From: Sisyra terminalis
Taxonomy: Eukaryota > Arthropoda > Insecta > Neuroptera > Sisyridae
Assembly: GCA_958496175.1 (NCBI GenBank)
Contig: OY292274.1
Coordinates: forward strand, 63,188,630 to 63,252,629
Length of the DNA: 64,000 bases
Direction of reading: 5' to 3'
A program made the translations under genes and the position numbers. The stretch's first letter is position 1. The number at the start of each line of letters is the position of its first letter. Under the pieces are notes generated by a model, which saw nothing but the letters and a program-made list of their open reading frames with translations, was not told where the DNA came from and did not search any database. Shown one piece after another: positions 1 to 11,214 of this stretch.

Positions 1-690
1 AAACAATAAAATTACTATAAACTATAATTAATTTAATAATAATAATGATTATTATCATTATTACCTGATGATGACAGTCAAAAACTATCGAAACGCGTTG
101 TAATAAAATAATTTTTTAATTGAATCTCAAAGACATATATATATTATTATCCAGTAATTTTATTGTTTTAAATTAATAATATTCCCTGAATTATTATATT
201 TTTAACATATTTTTTTTTATTACTTAGACCCTGTAAAAAATATCAAAAACTTTTATAAAGATAAGTTATAGAAAAAAAAGTGCTCTACAAAAAATGTCCT
301 ATAAAATTTTCTCATAAAATTGACTGTTGCATCAAAAAATTGAAAAAATATTTAAACTTCTCTTTAGTTCAACTTTGACCTCGAATAACTTTTGAAAGAA
401 TAAATATATCAAAAACTCGTTGCAGACCTTTTTTGTAGATCGTTCAATTTTCTGCAAGAATATACCTTGGTCATTCCGAAATATTGTCACCAACGTGAGC
501 TATAAAACTCCAAAGTGCAAGAGAATATTGTTCCCATGTTATTTAAATGGAAAATCGAAATTTGCGATACGGCACCTTTTAATATTAATATTAAGAGCTT
601 AAACTTTCACAGGATTTTTTTTCTGTCATTCCCAACAATATTTTTGATATAATTAAGAAAAAAAAATCATCATTTTTTTTTGAATCAGTC
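1..690. repeat. Palindromic element family A, copy A1 (right half; left half off the window)
   Basis: Positions 240-690 match the right arm of the complete copies A2 (2349-3375) and A3 (42234-43242). The right end is GAATCAGTC followed by TA. The A2 loop sequence occurs here in inverted orientation (about 155-240), and bases 1-16 are the reverse complement of 153-168, so the true centre of this palindrome is near 84. A hammerhead-like motif sits at that centre. Confidence 0.8.
58..106 (+). ncRNA. Hammerhead-like ribozyme motif in the centre of element A1
   Basis: Stem I is TTATTAC (58-64) pairing with GTAATAA (100-106), seven perfect pairs. The core is CTGATGA (65-71), then one extra T. Stem II is 73-78 pairing with 84-89 with one mismatch and a CAAAA loop, then GAAA (90-93). 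The following ACGCGT (93-98) is a self-complementary stem III and T99 would be the cleavage-site base. The extra base between CTGATGA and stem II departs from the canonical hammerhead, so activity is uncertain. Confidence 0.5.
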
Positions 691-751
691 TAATATATAT
701 ATACATATTTATAAACATATATTAGACTGATTCAAAAAATAATATCTAATA

Positions 752-965
752 ACGGAGTGATCCAAACTACTTGATGCCCACTGAGGAAGATTGCTTGGCA
801 ATCAAAATACATATCTGGGCAATACGTCACAAATATTTTTGTTTGAACATCTGTTCAAATTTATGTTTATAGTATGATTTTTATTTATTTTATTATATTA
901 AATTATACTACATAAATTGGACCGCCATACATCGTCTATATATTGTATGCACACTATGAGTTAAT
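752..965 (+). repeat. Hammerhead-bearing repeat family B, degenerate copy
   Basis: It matches the copy at 29641-29850 along its length, starting ACGGAGTG and running through CTGAGGA (781-787), GATTGC TTG GCAATC and TGGGCAATACGTCAC. There is an extra A after CTGAGGA, GAAA has become AAAA, and stem III is TACATATC rather than TACGTATC, so the ribozyme core is predicted dead. Confidence 0.75.
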
Positions 966-1101
966 ATTTCCCGGTTGACTATAAACTCATTTAGCTACAC
1001 GAATTTTACCGTATAATTTACCCTTAGAAATCTATAGAGCTTACCTCAGCTAAAGCTTAAATTACATACATGTAAATATTAATATTTTAATTTTGACGTA
1101 G

Positions 1102-4100
1102 ATCCGACGAACGGGGTTTATCTCGAAAGCATATCATTGAAAGCGTAAAAGCTAGTTTGGCACGTCTTCAACTTTCCTACATAGACGTCGTCATAGTCCA
1201 TAAAGCTGATCCCATGTGTCCAATGGAAGGTATGTTTGCTCTTTATTAAATTTAATCAAATAATCCAAATTCGAGGAAAAACTTTGACATTGTTTCAACT
1301 TTTGCAGAAATTGTACGTGCAATGAATTACGTCATATCGCAAGGTTGGGCTATGTATTGGGGAACCGCACGATGGTCTCCTGTCGAGGTAACTTTCGCCA
1401 TTTCTTTCTAAATAATGAAACTTTTGCTGTTATTTATTATTATTATTTTTTAAGGTAATGGAAGCTTACACAAACTGCCGTCAATTCAACTGTGTTACGC
1501 CAATTATGGAACAAGCAGAATATCATATGTTTTGTCGTGAAAAAACCGAACTTTATATGCCTGAATTGTACAATAAAATTGGTGTTGGTATGTGATAGGA
1601 ATTATAACTGTTGGTGAATAAAAATATCAAATTTATCAATTTATTTTTAGGTCTCATGGCTTGGTCGCCCATCACAATGGGAACATCCCAGAAAGATGAT
1701 AGTACTGCTCATTTATTTTCTAGATCTAGTTTCAAGAATAAGTATAGCTCATTTTCATGGACTGAAGATGAAACAGCTGCTGCCAATAAAGAAGTAAATA
1801 TGATTTATGTTACGAGCGTTTTTATTACGATTATATCGAATATCATATTGAAAATGTACTCGTTTTCTGCAGAGTTACACGTGGCTCAAGGATCGTTTGC
1901 AGCCAGCAGATGATACTCGACGACAATCGGATAAATTAAGAGATATTGCCGCCTTGGCCGATAAATTGGGATGCTCAATTTCCCAATTGGCCGTTGCTTG
2001 GTGTTTGAAAAACGAATCTGTTCAGTGCTTGTTGTTGGGAGCTTCAACTGTAGAGCAGCTTTATGAAAATATTCAATCCCTCCAGGTATTGCAATTGTAT
2101 ATATTGATTTCCAAAAGCACTGAAGAAGTTTTTCCTTTGTTGGTTAAGAATTAAATAAGAAAAAATTAAAATTCACCATATCTTTTAGTTTTAATAACGA
2201 GAAACCTTATCTTGGTCTAATAATATCAAATCAAGATCACAAAGAGTTGAAATTTAAATAGGATAACTGAAGAAATATTTGTATGTCTTAAGGGTGTTTG
2301 AATTCCAATTTTTGGGGGTCTTTTTAAGTTTATTAAGGATATAGAATAGACTGATTCAAAAAAAATGATGATTTTTTTTCTTAATTATATCGAAAATATT
2401 GTTGGGAATGACAAAAAAAATCCTGTGAAAGTTTAAGCTCTTAATATTAATATTAAGAGGTGCCGCATCGCAACTTTCGATTTTCCATTTAAATAACATG
2501 AGGACAATCTCTTGCACTTTGGAATTTTATAGCTCACGTTGGTGACAATATTTCGGAATGACCAAGGTATATTCTTGTAGAAAATTGAATGATCTACAAA
2601 AAAGGTCTTTGTACAAGTTTTTAATATATTTATTCCTTCAAAAGTTATTCAAGGTCAAAGTTGAACTAAAGAAAAATTTTAATATTTTTCAATTTTTTGA
2701 CGCAACCATCAATTTTATGAGAAAATTTTATAGGACATTTTTGGTAGAGCACTTTTCTTTCTATAGCATATCACTATAAAAGTTTTTGATATTTTTCACA
2801 GATTTAAAGTAATAAAAAAAAATTTTTTATGTTAAAAATATAATAATTCAGGGAATATTATTTATTTAAAACAATAAAATTACGAATATTTTCAGTTTAA
2901 TGCAAATAACGTAGGACCTATGAAAAATATCAAAAACTTTTATAGAGATAAGTTATAGAAAGAAAAGTGCTCTACCAAAAATGTCCTATAAAATTTTCCC
3001 ATAAAATTGATGGTTGCGTCAAAAAATTGAAAAAATATAAAAATTTCTCTTTAGTTCAACTTTGTCCTCGAATAACTTTTGAAGGAATAAATATATCAAA
3101 AACTTGTTGCAGACCTTTTTTGTAGATCGTTCAATTTTCTACAAGAATATATTTTGGTCATTTCGACATATCGTCACCAACGTAAGGTATAAAATTCTAA
3201 AGTGCAAGAGAATATTGTTCCCATGTTATTTAAATGGAAAATCGAAATTTGCGATACGGCACCTCTTAATATTAATATTAAGAGCTTAAACTTTCACAGG
3301 ATTTTTTTGTTGTCATTTCCAAAAATATTTTCGATATAATTAAAAAAAAATTATCTTTTTTTTTTTGAATCAGTCTAATATAGAAGATATTATTTTTAAG
3401 CTAAAAATGATATAGAAAAAGTGCAATTTCATACTAACGCAATTAAAAAGAAAATAAAATAAGGGCATATAGCTTTTTATCTTTTTAATTAAGAATATCG
3501 CTTTTATGTCTACTTCATTTGTAAAATTATAAATCGTTAATTGTATTGGATACCTATATAAGAGTAATCACTCAGGAAAATCAATTAACCGAAAAATTAA
3601 AAAAAAAAGTCGTAAAAAACAACTGTTACAAATTATAATTAAGTGAAGTCTCTGTTATCATTACAGAATATGAGGTCAGACTTAAGGTCATTGTTATGAA
3701 GTTTTATTGATATTTATCTTTTATTTATTTTTTTTTCTTATATATGTAATAAGTAAATTTTCGCATTTAATTAAAGTTAATGGTTTGCGTTAGCATTTTA
3801 CATTGTTAATTTTAAGCGTTAAGTATTAGAACGTATAAATTAAGTCACACACTTATTGCTCATTGTTAGTTCAAAGAAAACAAATTATCCAACTAGCCAT
3901 AAATAATTGGTGAGAAATTGATGTAGTAAGAAAATGCACAACATTATTTGAGACTAGTAATACGTGCATCATCACTAGTAAATAATTTTTTTTTTTAATA
4001 TCTTAAAGAAAAATTAAATTTTTAGCAGGAAAGTGGACTTAAAGGATGTAAATCCATATACTAAAAATTAATTCAGCGACGTTTCGGTCCTTTATTTGAC

Positions 4101-5022
4101 CTTATATACCGTAGGTACCGATCTTTGTAACAATGGATTTTACCGCTTTTATAACCCATCGATGACTACCCTGACGAAGAAAATATGAACAAGCAACAAT
4201 AATGTGCATTTTTGTATTTGGAAATGCATTGCTTACAAAATGACAGGGAATTATCCACTGAACCCTTGATCTACTTTGACCCAATCTCCTCTAAACATAA
4301 CAGAATTTCTCAAAATTTCATCCGTGTTTAAATTCTTTTGCTTTTTCCATTTTTTTTTTAAATCTACATTAATTTTCCTATATGTATGTTCAGGGGATAG
4401 TTGTCGGAACAGGCAAATGAGTGCTAACTCATTTGTCCGCTTCAACAACAATCCTCTGAACATATAGTAAGTTTATGATACATATGTAGAATCTAAATTA
4501 ATTTTAATTAAGGCCTTGGATTCAAATAATAAGACGTTATTTTTCTAATTATCTCAACGTTTCGTTGGTATTTATTTCCAACTTCTTCAGGAGAATTTTT
4601 GATGTTAACATTCTCGTTGTAAATACTGGCTTTTTAACAAGATTTTTAACAAGATAACCGAGTGAGTACGCTAGTGGCAATTTTTAATAAAAGGATTTTA
4701 ATTAAGGCTTTAATAAAGACTATCCTTAGTAAACTAGCCAAGAAAACAGGCTTGTATCATTAAACTTATTGGCTATCTCGTTCCTACAGAAGTTTAAAAC
4801 TCAAGAAAAAAATTAATTTGTTAGTTGTACTTTTGAATCAATGATTTAAAATAATTTTAACCCGCAACTATCTGTAGAACCAGAACAATTTTTGATATTT
4901 TTGTCTTCTTAATTTTGCAGTTACTACCTAAATTAAACACGTCGATGATGACCGAAATCGAGCGCATTTTGGAAAACAAACCATCTCGACCACCGATGGT
5001 GTCGACTTTGGCGCTTAGATGA
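1102..5022 (+). CDS. Hk: Voltage-gated K+ channel beta subunit (Hyperkinetic/KCNAB-like), last six coding exons, 5' part outside window
   Basis: Cytoplasmic beta subunit of Shaker-type potassium channels, with an NADPH-binding aldo-keto reductase fold. Coding exons: 1102-1229, 1308-1387, 1455-1587, 1651-1793, 1873-2085, 4921-5022. All introns are GT-AG and frame is kept across every junction, giving about 265 residues, roughly the C-terminal two thirds of the family. Recognisable blocks in order: [126 protein letters not shown], and in the last exon LLPKLN...IERILENKP ending STLALR then TGA at 5020. The residue after VVIV is His, the usual aldo-keto reductase tetrad residue, where mammalian Kv-beta has Asn (from memory). 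The last intron (2086-4920) carries palindromic element A2 and a hammerhead-like motif. Upstream exons are not in the window. Confidence 0.95.
2349..3375. repeat. Palindromic (foldback) element family A, complete copy A2, in the last Hk intron
   Basis: The two arms of about 500 bp are reverse complements around a loop near 2830-2920. The ends are GACTGATTC and GAATCAGTC, flanked by TA on both sides, which fits a TA target-site duplication as in Tc1/mariner-type MITEs. Arm modules include TTAATATTAATATTAA, CTCTACAAAAAATGTCCTAT and TCAATTTTCTACAAGAATAT (or their complements). No coding capacity; the short open frames inside are part of the arms. Confidence 0.9.
4552..4594 (-). ncRNA. Hammerhead-like motif, minus strand, in Hk intron
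   Basis: Read on the minus strand: TCTC, CTGAAGA, an extra A, GTTGG, AAATAAATA, CCAAC, GAAA, CGTT, GAGA. Stem II is five perfect pairs and stem I four (TCTC with GAGA). ACGT after GAA is self-complementary as stem III, with T as the cleavage-site base. The same one-base insertion before stem II is present as in the motif at 58-106. Penelope-like retroelements and retrozymes are known carriers of such motifs. Confidence 0.4.
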
Positions 5023-5461
5023 CAATCAATGTGCCCACCGGGCTCCATCAGTGGAGCGGGTGGGCCCAGCACTGCAGAAAGTCCCAAAGAGGTAGACGAG
5101 ATCAGCAACACCGGTTCCGAGGCTAAAGATTCCCAAAAACTGCCGTTCTGCGAAATCCAGTGACAAAAGGTGAGCGAGTTGATGAAAACTCGAAAATCCA
5201 AGAAGAAAAGTGTCCAAAGTCCGGGCGACGACAAGTCCTTGAAATCGCCGATTGAAGAGTACGTAAGTGGCGGCGGAAGCCAAACAATAACTGCCCGAAA
5301 AATCGACAAACACAAAAGTGATGCGAGTCCTGTCCAGGTATGAAGCCAGCCGTTTTGGCGAAGAAACAAGACCAAATGGTGGTGGAGATTTGAGTTGTTT
5401 TAAGAATTTGGACATCTTTCGCCAGCACTATAACTACAGATTACCAGCACATGAGATTTAA
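5023..5461 (+). other. Coding-like GC-rich tract after the Hk stop: candidate readthrough extension or 3' UTR
   Basis: Directly after the Hk TGA (5020-5022, followed by C) the same frame stays open for 46 codons to a second TGA (5161-5163, again followed by C). It then stays open for 59 codons to a third TGA (5341-5343). Shifting by +1 at 5339 opens 40 more codons to TAA at 5459-5461. The sense translation is rich in S, K, E, D and G (for example AESPKEVDEISNTGSEAKD and KTRKSKKKSVQSPGDDK) and has GC-rich third positions, unlike the AT-rich surroundings. Minus-strand frames are also open here but give hydrophobic, shadow-like proteins. It could be a stop-codon readthrough tail, an alternatively spliced coding exon (CAG/GTATGA at 5338 and AAG/GTGAGC at 5170 look like donors), or simply a GC-rich 3' UTR. 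Confidence 0.45.
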
Positions 5462-5469
5462 AAAAACGC

Positions 5470-6190
5470 CTTTCTTCGCTCAATCTGTTTCGCACGTTGC
5501 TACTTACTTACCAATTACCAATTAGAGAAAAGTCGTTTTATTAAAAGAAAATCGTCAACGCTTCTTTGGACGTATCAGACATTTTTATCGTCCGAAAATT
5601 GTTCAATAGAAGACATCAGCACTTTGGCAATGAATTGAATATTGTGCATATATCTACGCCATATACACTATAAAGTACTAACACATACTCTACTAATTAT
5701 TAAATTTGGTAATTTTATCTGAGTCTTATATTCACTTGAATTCCAGTGATAATGTTATTAAATTATTATTACAAAAGTTATCTATTATTAAAATATAATA
5801 CTAATACTGTAGATAAACGAAAATATTTAACAAAATTTATCTTAAACGAAGAAAAAAAATCAATTGTATTTTAAAAAGAAAACTATAAAAACAAATTTTA
5901 TGAAGAATGTTGGGTCGTCATGCACGCGAAAATTTTGATGTTTGAAGTTGATAGAAATTAATGTTAACTTTTCTTTCTAATACTTACACTACTTTGTTAT
6001 TCTAAACACAAGTGTGCTCCTTAAGACTTATGAATATATATATAAATTATTTAGTGCGGTAGTGAATGATATTTTTTCATGGATGTCTTTCAAAATTCTC
6101 TTAATTTTTGCAAAACTAAGGAATTTTAGTTGTAGGTGTAGTTTTAATTTGTTTATTCATATTTAGAAGAACTGCAATGATTTTTCTTTG
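5470..6190. other. Gene-free AT-rich stretch
   Basis: Apart from the end of the coding-like tract downstream of Hk, I see no exon, RNA gene or bounded element here; short open frames lack protein-like composition. Confidence 0.5.
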
Positions 6191-6194
6191 CTTT

Positions 6195-6535
6195 GAAAAA
6201 CAAATCAGTTTATCAAAATAAGATTTTTTCCGCTGACGTTGAACAATTGTACTGTGTATACAATATAAAGAATATATTGCGGTCCAATTTATGTAGTACA
6301 ATTTAATATGATAATATATAAATATCATACCATACACATAAATTTAAACAGAAGTTTAAACAAAAATATTCGTGACGTTTTACCCAGATACGTATTTTGA
6401 TTGCCAAGCAATATTTTTGTTTGAACTTCTGTTCAAATTTATATTTATGGTATGATTTTTATATGTTATTACATTAAATTGTACTACATAAATTGGACTG
6501 CAATATATTCTATATATTGTACACACAAATCAGTT
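6195..6535. repeat. Repeat family B, head-to-head inverted pair
   Basis: The left half (6215-6405) matches family B on the minus strand and the right half (6400-6535) matches it on the plus strand, meeting near GATTGCCAAGCAAT. The pair can fold back on itself. The ribozyme core is incomplete in both halves: CTGAGGA is absent and GAAA reads AAAA. Confidence 0.7.
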
Positions 6536-6932
6536 TATTTCTATATTTTTTCGGTCATTCGGTAGAATGAAATATCCAGAAATAACTAAAGATGGTAATT
6601 TTGTAATACTTAGTAGCAATTAGGGTTAAAATAACATCTTCAGCAATAATGAAATAACCGTAGGAATTAAGCAAACAATTAATTATGTTTTAATTTGCTA
6701 ATTGAAATTTTGTATGCATTTAACGTCTTTTAAAACTGAAAATTTTTTCTTTGAACCCAAAAAATGTCAACCCTAAAGTTACATTCTTTCAACAATTTTG
6801 GTATTTTTTGGTTTGAGATTCTCAACTGATAAATGTGTCCCCAAAACTGCATTACTCAAACAATTTCCATTATCTTAAAAGTAAAATTTTTCCTTCAATT
6901 TAAGTAACTTTTGGGCAAAACGTTTATTAGTA

Positions 6933-7810
6933 GGGGAGACCGGGTATAAAAGTAACGGCGGGTCGAAAGTAACAAATGCTTTCTAGGTTTACCCAATGGG
7001 CGAATTCCGCTTTGCTGCCATCAGGTGATAACCTAGAGCACCCCCCTCAATCGCATTAATTCGACGCGTGCGCAGTGCGTCGTTAGGTTATATAAAAGGA
7101 GGTTATGTGTAAATAAAATAAGTTTTTCGACGTTTTCTTATTTATTGTTCACATAGTCGTAAAAGGATCATAGCAATCCGAATATTTGCATATCCATTCT
7201 TGATTAGATAAATTGTATATTGTTTAAATTCATTTTTGTCTAGCACGTTCCGTTTTAAGGTTATGTTACACGTTTTATTAAAAATGAGAATCGGTACAAA
7301 AGTAACATAGCCCCCTAGGGTACAAAAGTAATATGTTACTTTTGTCCTGGTAATGATTTTACTACTAACATAATATTTTTATGGATATCTACTTCAATAG
7401 AATGGTTTTCGATACATTTCCGTGTCGGTAGTTCTTCATGGAGTGGTTCTTATGCGTTGTCGCGGCATTCTATTGATTCATTTCCTTAAAAAATATTTTT
7501 TTTGAGTATTTAAAATGCTGAATTTGGTTTATATCATTAATATAAAGTCTTTAAATAAGTAATTTGCTGATTTAACTTTTACTATATTTTCATTAGCAAC
7601 CCTTAGCAGTTTCGAAAGTAACAACTGACAATTTTTTTTAACTCTATGTTATTCATATAAAGTACACCATAATTGAATAAATCAAGTTACTATTGTGAAG
7701 AACATAAACCAAATTTATATGTGGTTATATTCATTTAACGGCAATAATAACACAACCAGTCAGAAATCAAGGTAAAAGTACAAAGTGTTACTTTTGCACC
7801 CGGTCTCCCC
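6933..7810. mobile_element. MITE with GGGGAGACCGGGT terminal repeats and TA target duplication
   Basis: Left end TA/GGGGAGACCGGGTATAAAAG and right end CACCCGGTCTCCCC/TA are imperfect terminal inverted repeats. The motif ACAAAAGTAAC or its complement also recurs inside (about 6970, 7297-7345 and 7785), which could be repeated transposase-binding sites. At 878 bp with no long open frame it is non-autonomous. The TA duplication suggests the Tc1/mariner group, but the superfamily is an inference. Confidence 0.8.
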
Positions 7811-8849
7811 TAATATTAATGGTAAATATTTGAACAAAAACTCGGAAATCTCAGAAAACCGTCGGTCGTTTGTTTTCAGGATCAATTTTCAAGTTTCTCA
7901 ATATAAATTTTCTGAGATTAATGCTAAATACATTATTACCGGAAAATTGTAAATGGAAAATATATTTTACATTTTGCAAACTAAATAATAACAATTTTTG
8001 TGCACAAAGTAATTAATCAAGTTTCCCAAACCATAAATACCAAATTTTTAAGGCGAACACCCATTTTGAAGAACTATGTTCAAAAATTATTTCTCCCAAA
8101 ACTACGGGGCGGCTAATTTTACATAAATTACCTAAATTGTATTATTTTTTTTAACAAGTGATTGCGGATTCTGGCGGTACTGTTTTGCAATTTTGCTATT
8201 GTTAAATAAATTGGTTACTTTATATGTATAACGGTATTTATGTATGACGTATTTCAATTTTTACGTAGCTAATGATTCGATACAATCATTTACTAGATTA
8301 CATAGATTTGTTCCAAAATACGCCAAAATATATAATTTATAGTATACAATTTGAATAGTAAAAAATGGTTTTCTATTTTTGGCATAAATGATAGGCAATT
8401 GATCAACAAAATAAAACTTTTGAATGTCTATAGATAAGCGTTATATTACATTCATTACATTGGATTTTATTAATTGATGCATATAGAACTGATTGTTTTT
8501 CAAGAAAAATAAGGCTGCTATCAAAAAATTTGCATCGTTAAAAATTTCTCAAATTTCTTAGATTTCTGATTAAAAATTAATTAATCTTTCAATTATTCAA
8601 GAAAGTAATTACTTTCTCATCAATATCACGAACCATTGACTTTTTTTGATTGAATTAAACTAGTTGCTGGCAAACCTAAGTGGACATTGAATCGATTTTT
8701 TTTTAATTTTTAATTCCGAGTTTTCATAGTTTTTCACTAAATTTGAAAACAGACATTTGCCACATGCAAATGATAACAAATCAATCATTTCTTCCATAAG
8801 ATAATCAAAGCCAATCTATTTTTTTTTTTTTGAATAATTATTTTCTCTA

Positions 8850-9760
8850 TATGGGTGATTCTTAGATAACTGTGATTTTTAAAACTCAAAATTTTAAAAA
8901 AATGAAAAATACTCTAAAACTTGTGTTCGTGGTACTATTGGTCTTTTATTGTGCTCAGAATTAAGCCTGGAACGTAGTTCTACTACAACTTCAATAGACA
9001 TATTATTAGACATATTATTTATTATTTTTACCATGGTACTGACATTTGAATGTATAATTAATCTAATCTAATTTCCGGCACACAATTAAAATGATTATCC
9101 AAATAATTCCGATTTCACACGTAAAAATGAATAAATATTCAGTACAATTAACCTAAACATTATATTATTACGCGTAAACTTCAGTACCACAGTACTGACA
9201 TGTTATTTAATGACTTACCTTTTTAAAAACAAAACAACTTATTTCTGTCATAACGTAGGGACTAAAGTAAACATACAACTACGAAAAGTACACAAATAGT
9301 CCTGTAAAATACCACCAGAGCGAGCGAACGAAATCGAATAATAGATGGCACTTAGGCGGCAAATATTTTGAATTTAAAAATTGAATAACATTTCAGGACA
9401 TAAATCAATGATTATTATTTCTTTCTACCAATCAATATTGGAGTATAATTGCAGCATAATTCGATGAAATATACAATAGATTTTAGTTATGAAAACTCAA
9501 ATTTAGATTATAAGACGAGTCTTTATAGAAATTTATACATTTAGTTTGAAAAACGAAAATCAGACATGCCACGGTACTGACATTTTGGGTATATTTCTGT
9601 AACTTATTTGTAGTTTATCAATACTTATGCTTTAATATACAATGTCGAAGGTAAAATACTATCAAATTTATTATATTTATAGTTTTCTGATCGAAAAAAA
9701 TCATGTTGAGTCATAAAGTACTAGACATAAAAAATCACAGCTATCTGAGAATTACCCATA
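8850..9760. mobile_element. MITE with TATGGGTGATTCTTAGATAA-type terminal repeats
   Basis: The left end TATGGGTGATTCTTAGATAA is matched by the complement of CTATCTGAGAATTACCCATA at the right end, and TA lies outside each end. About 30 bp of terminal inverted repeat is visible (also GTGATTTTT and AAAAATCAC). The interior is non-coding. Confidence 0.8.
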
Positions 9761-11210
9761 TACACTTTAAACACATATTTTCCTTATTCAATTTCTATAA
9801 CAAACATCAATAAAAAAAAATTGGTGAATAGTATCGTATTTAATTTTGTGATTAATGATTGATTTTATTTATTTGGTTCAAACAATGTTATCAACGCCAC
9901 CAATTGATTTTGGCTTAATCTGTTTAACAAATCGGCTGTTGTAAAAAATCTAATTTTATGTCTTTTCGTAATAATATAACACAGCATTTTTATTAGACAC
10001 AATTTATTTTTATCGAAACATAAATGTTCAAGAACTGATAGACACTAGTTCTCAACTAAATTTAAATGTAGGGAAAACATTGACGAGCCGGAAAAAAACT
10101 TTTGTACGGTCCTCGTTTTTTATTATTATTATTATTATTTTAAGTGTTCTTTATTATGGTGCTATTCTTATCTCTTAAGAAAAACGTAGAAAAATGCTAA
10201 AAATTGTTTCTATATTTTGTTATGTATTGTTCTAGTTTTTAGTCTTTTACTTGTGTATTTATATAGCGAATTGTTGAAAACTTTTTGAAAAAAAAAATGA
10301 CTTATAGCGACGTGGATTTCTGGCATGCGACCCAAACTCAAAAAAATGATAATAATTATATTCTTAAGTAACAAATTTTATTATAATATGACACAAATAA
10401 GGCTTTAAAATATTGTACTTATAACCCATATCTAAAAAAAAAAACGATCGTTTAAATTAGTAGTTTTAAACATTAAACATTTCTCAAACGAATTAACTTC
10501 TTACCGGCTTGAAAAGAAAAATATCATTTCAACGAAAGTTCTTAGATTTATACTTTCAGAAGACCAAATATTTCATAATAAGAAAATGATTCTAACGAAG
10601 AAATGATTCAATTGCTAATAACTTTAAACACTAAATGTATAACCGGAGTGTAGAAGAGTTTTGCGGAAGGAGCAGCTTTGGCATTGGAAACTTGTGGATA
10701 GCACTATTCCTCAACAGTGGTAATTTAATTGGTATATCTGCTGCAATAAAAGCCTAGCAAAACGCTAACCTCAGGTCTTACTCCAAGTCCTTTTCTATTG
10801 GATATTAAAATTTAAACCTAATGTTAAAGAATTCATATTGGCAAATTTTACTAATCTTTATTATACGGTTCTTAAACACTTGTAGATCAGTAATCAAATT
10901 TAGTCTTCCTAATGAGAAAAAAACAATGATAAATGAATTTGTAAAAATTAATAATTTAATCCGATAGATAATGCTTTTTATAAAGAAAAATCGTTTTTCT
11001 TATGATTTCATTTGGGACAAGTTAAGTATTGATTTCAAATGTATTTGGTTGGGATGTTTAATCGTTTTGTTTATAGAACAATTGATACAAATGAAGAATT
11101 TTAAGAAAAAAGTTAACTATAGTCATATAACTTACCATTTTTAATTATTTTGGATCATTTGTCGATCATTTTTTTAATGAAATTGATAATTTTGAAACAT
11201 AAAAATTTCA
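9761..11210. other. Gene-free AT-rich stretch
   Basis: Contains a short (ATT)n run near 10115-10140 and poly-A/T tracts. I find no exon-like block, RNA gene or bounded repeat. Confidence 0.5.
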
Positions 11211-11214
11211 CAGG

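Noticed and set aside
4857..5428. Three overlapping minus-strand open frames (172, 129 and 101 aa) over the last Hk exon
   Set aside because: They are antisense to the Hk terminal exon and its coding-like tail; the proteins are hydrophobic and Cys/Leu-rich as expected for a shadow of K/S/E-rich coding.
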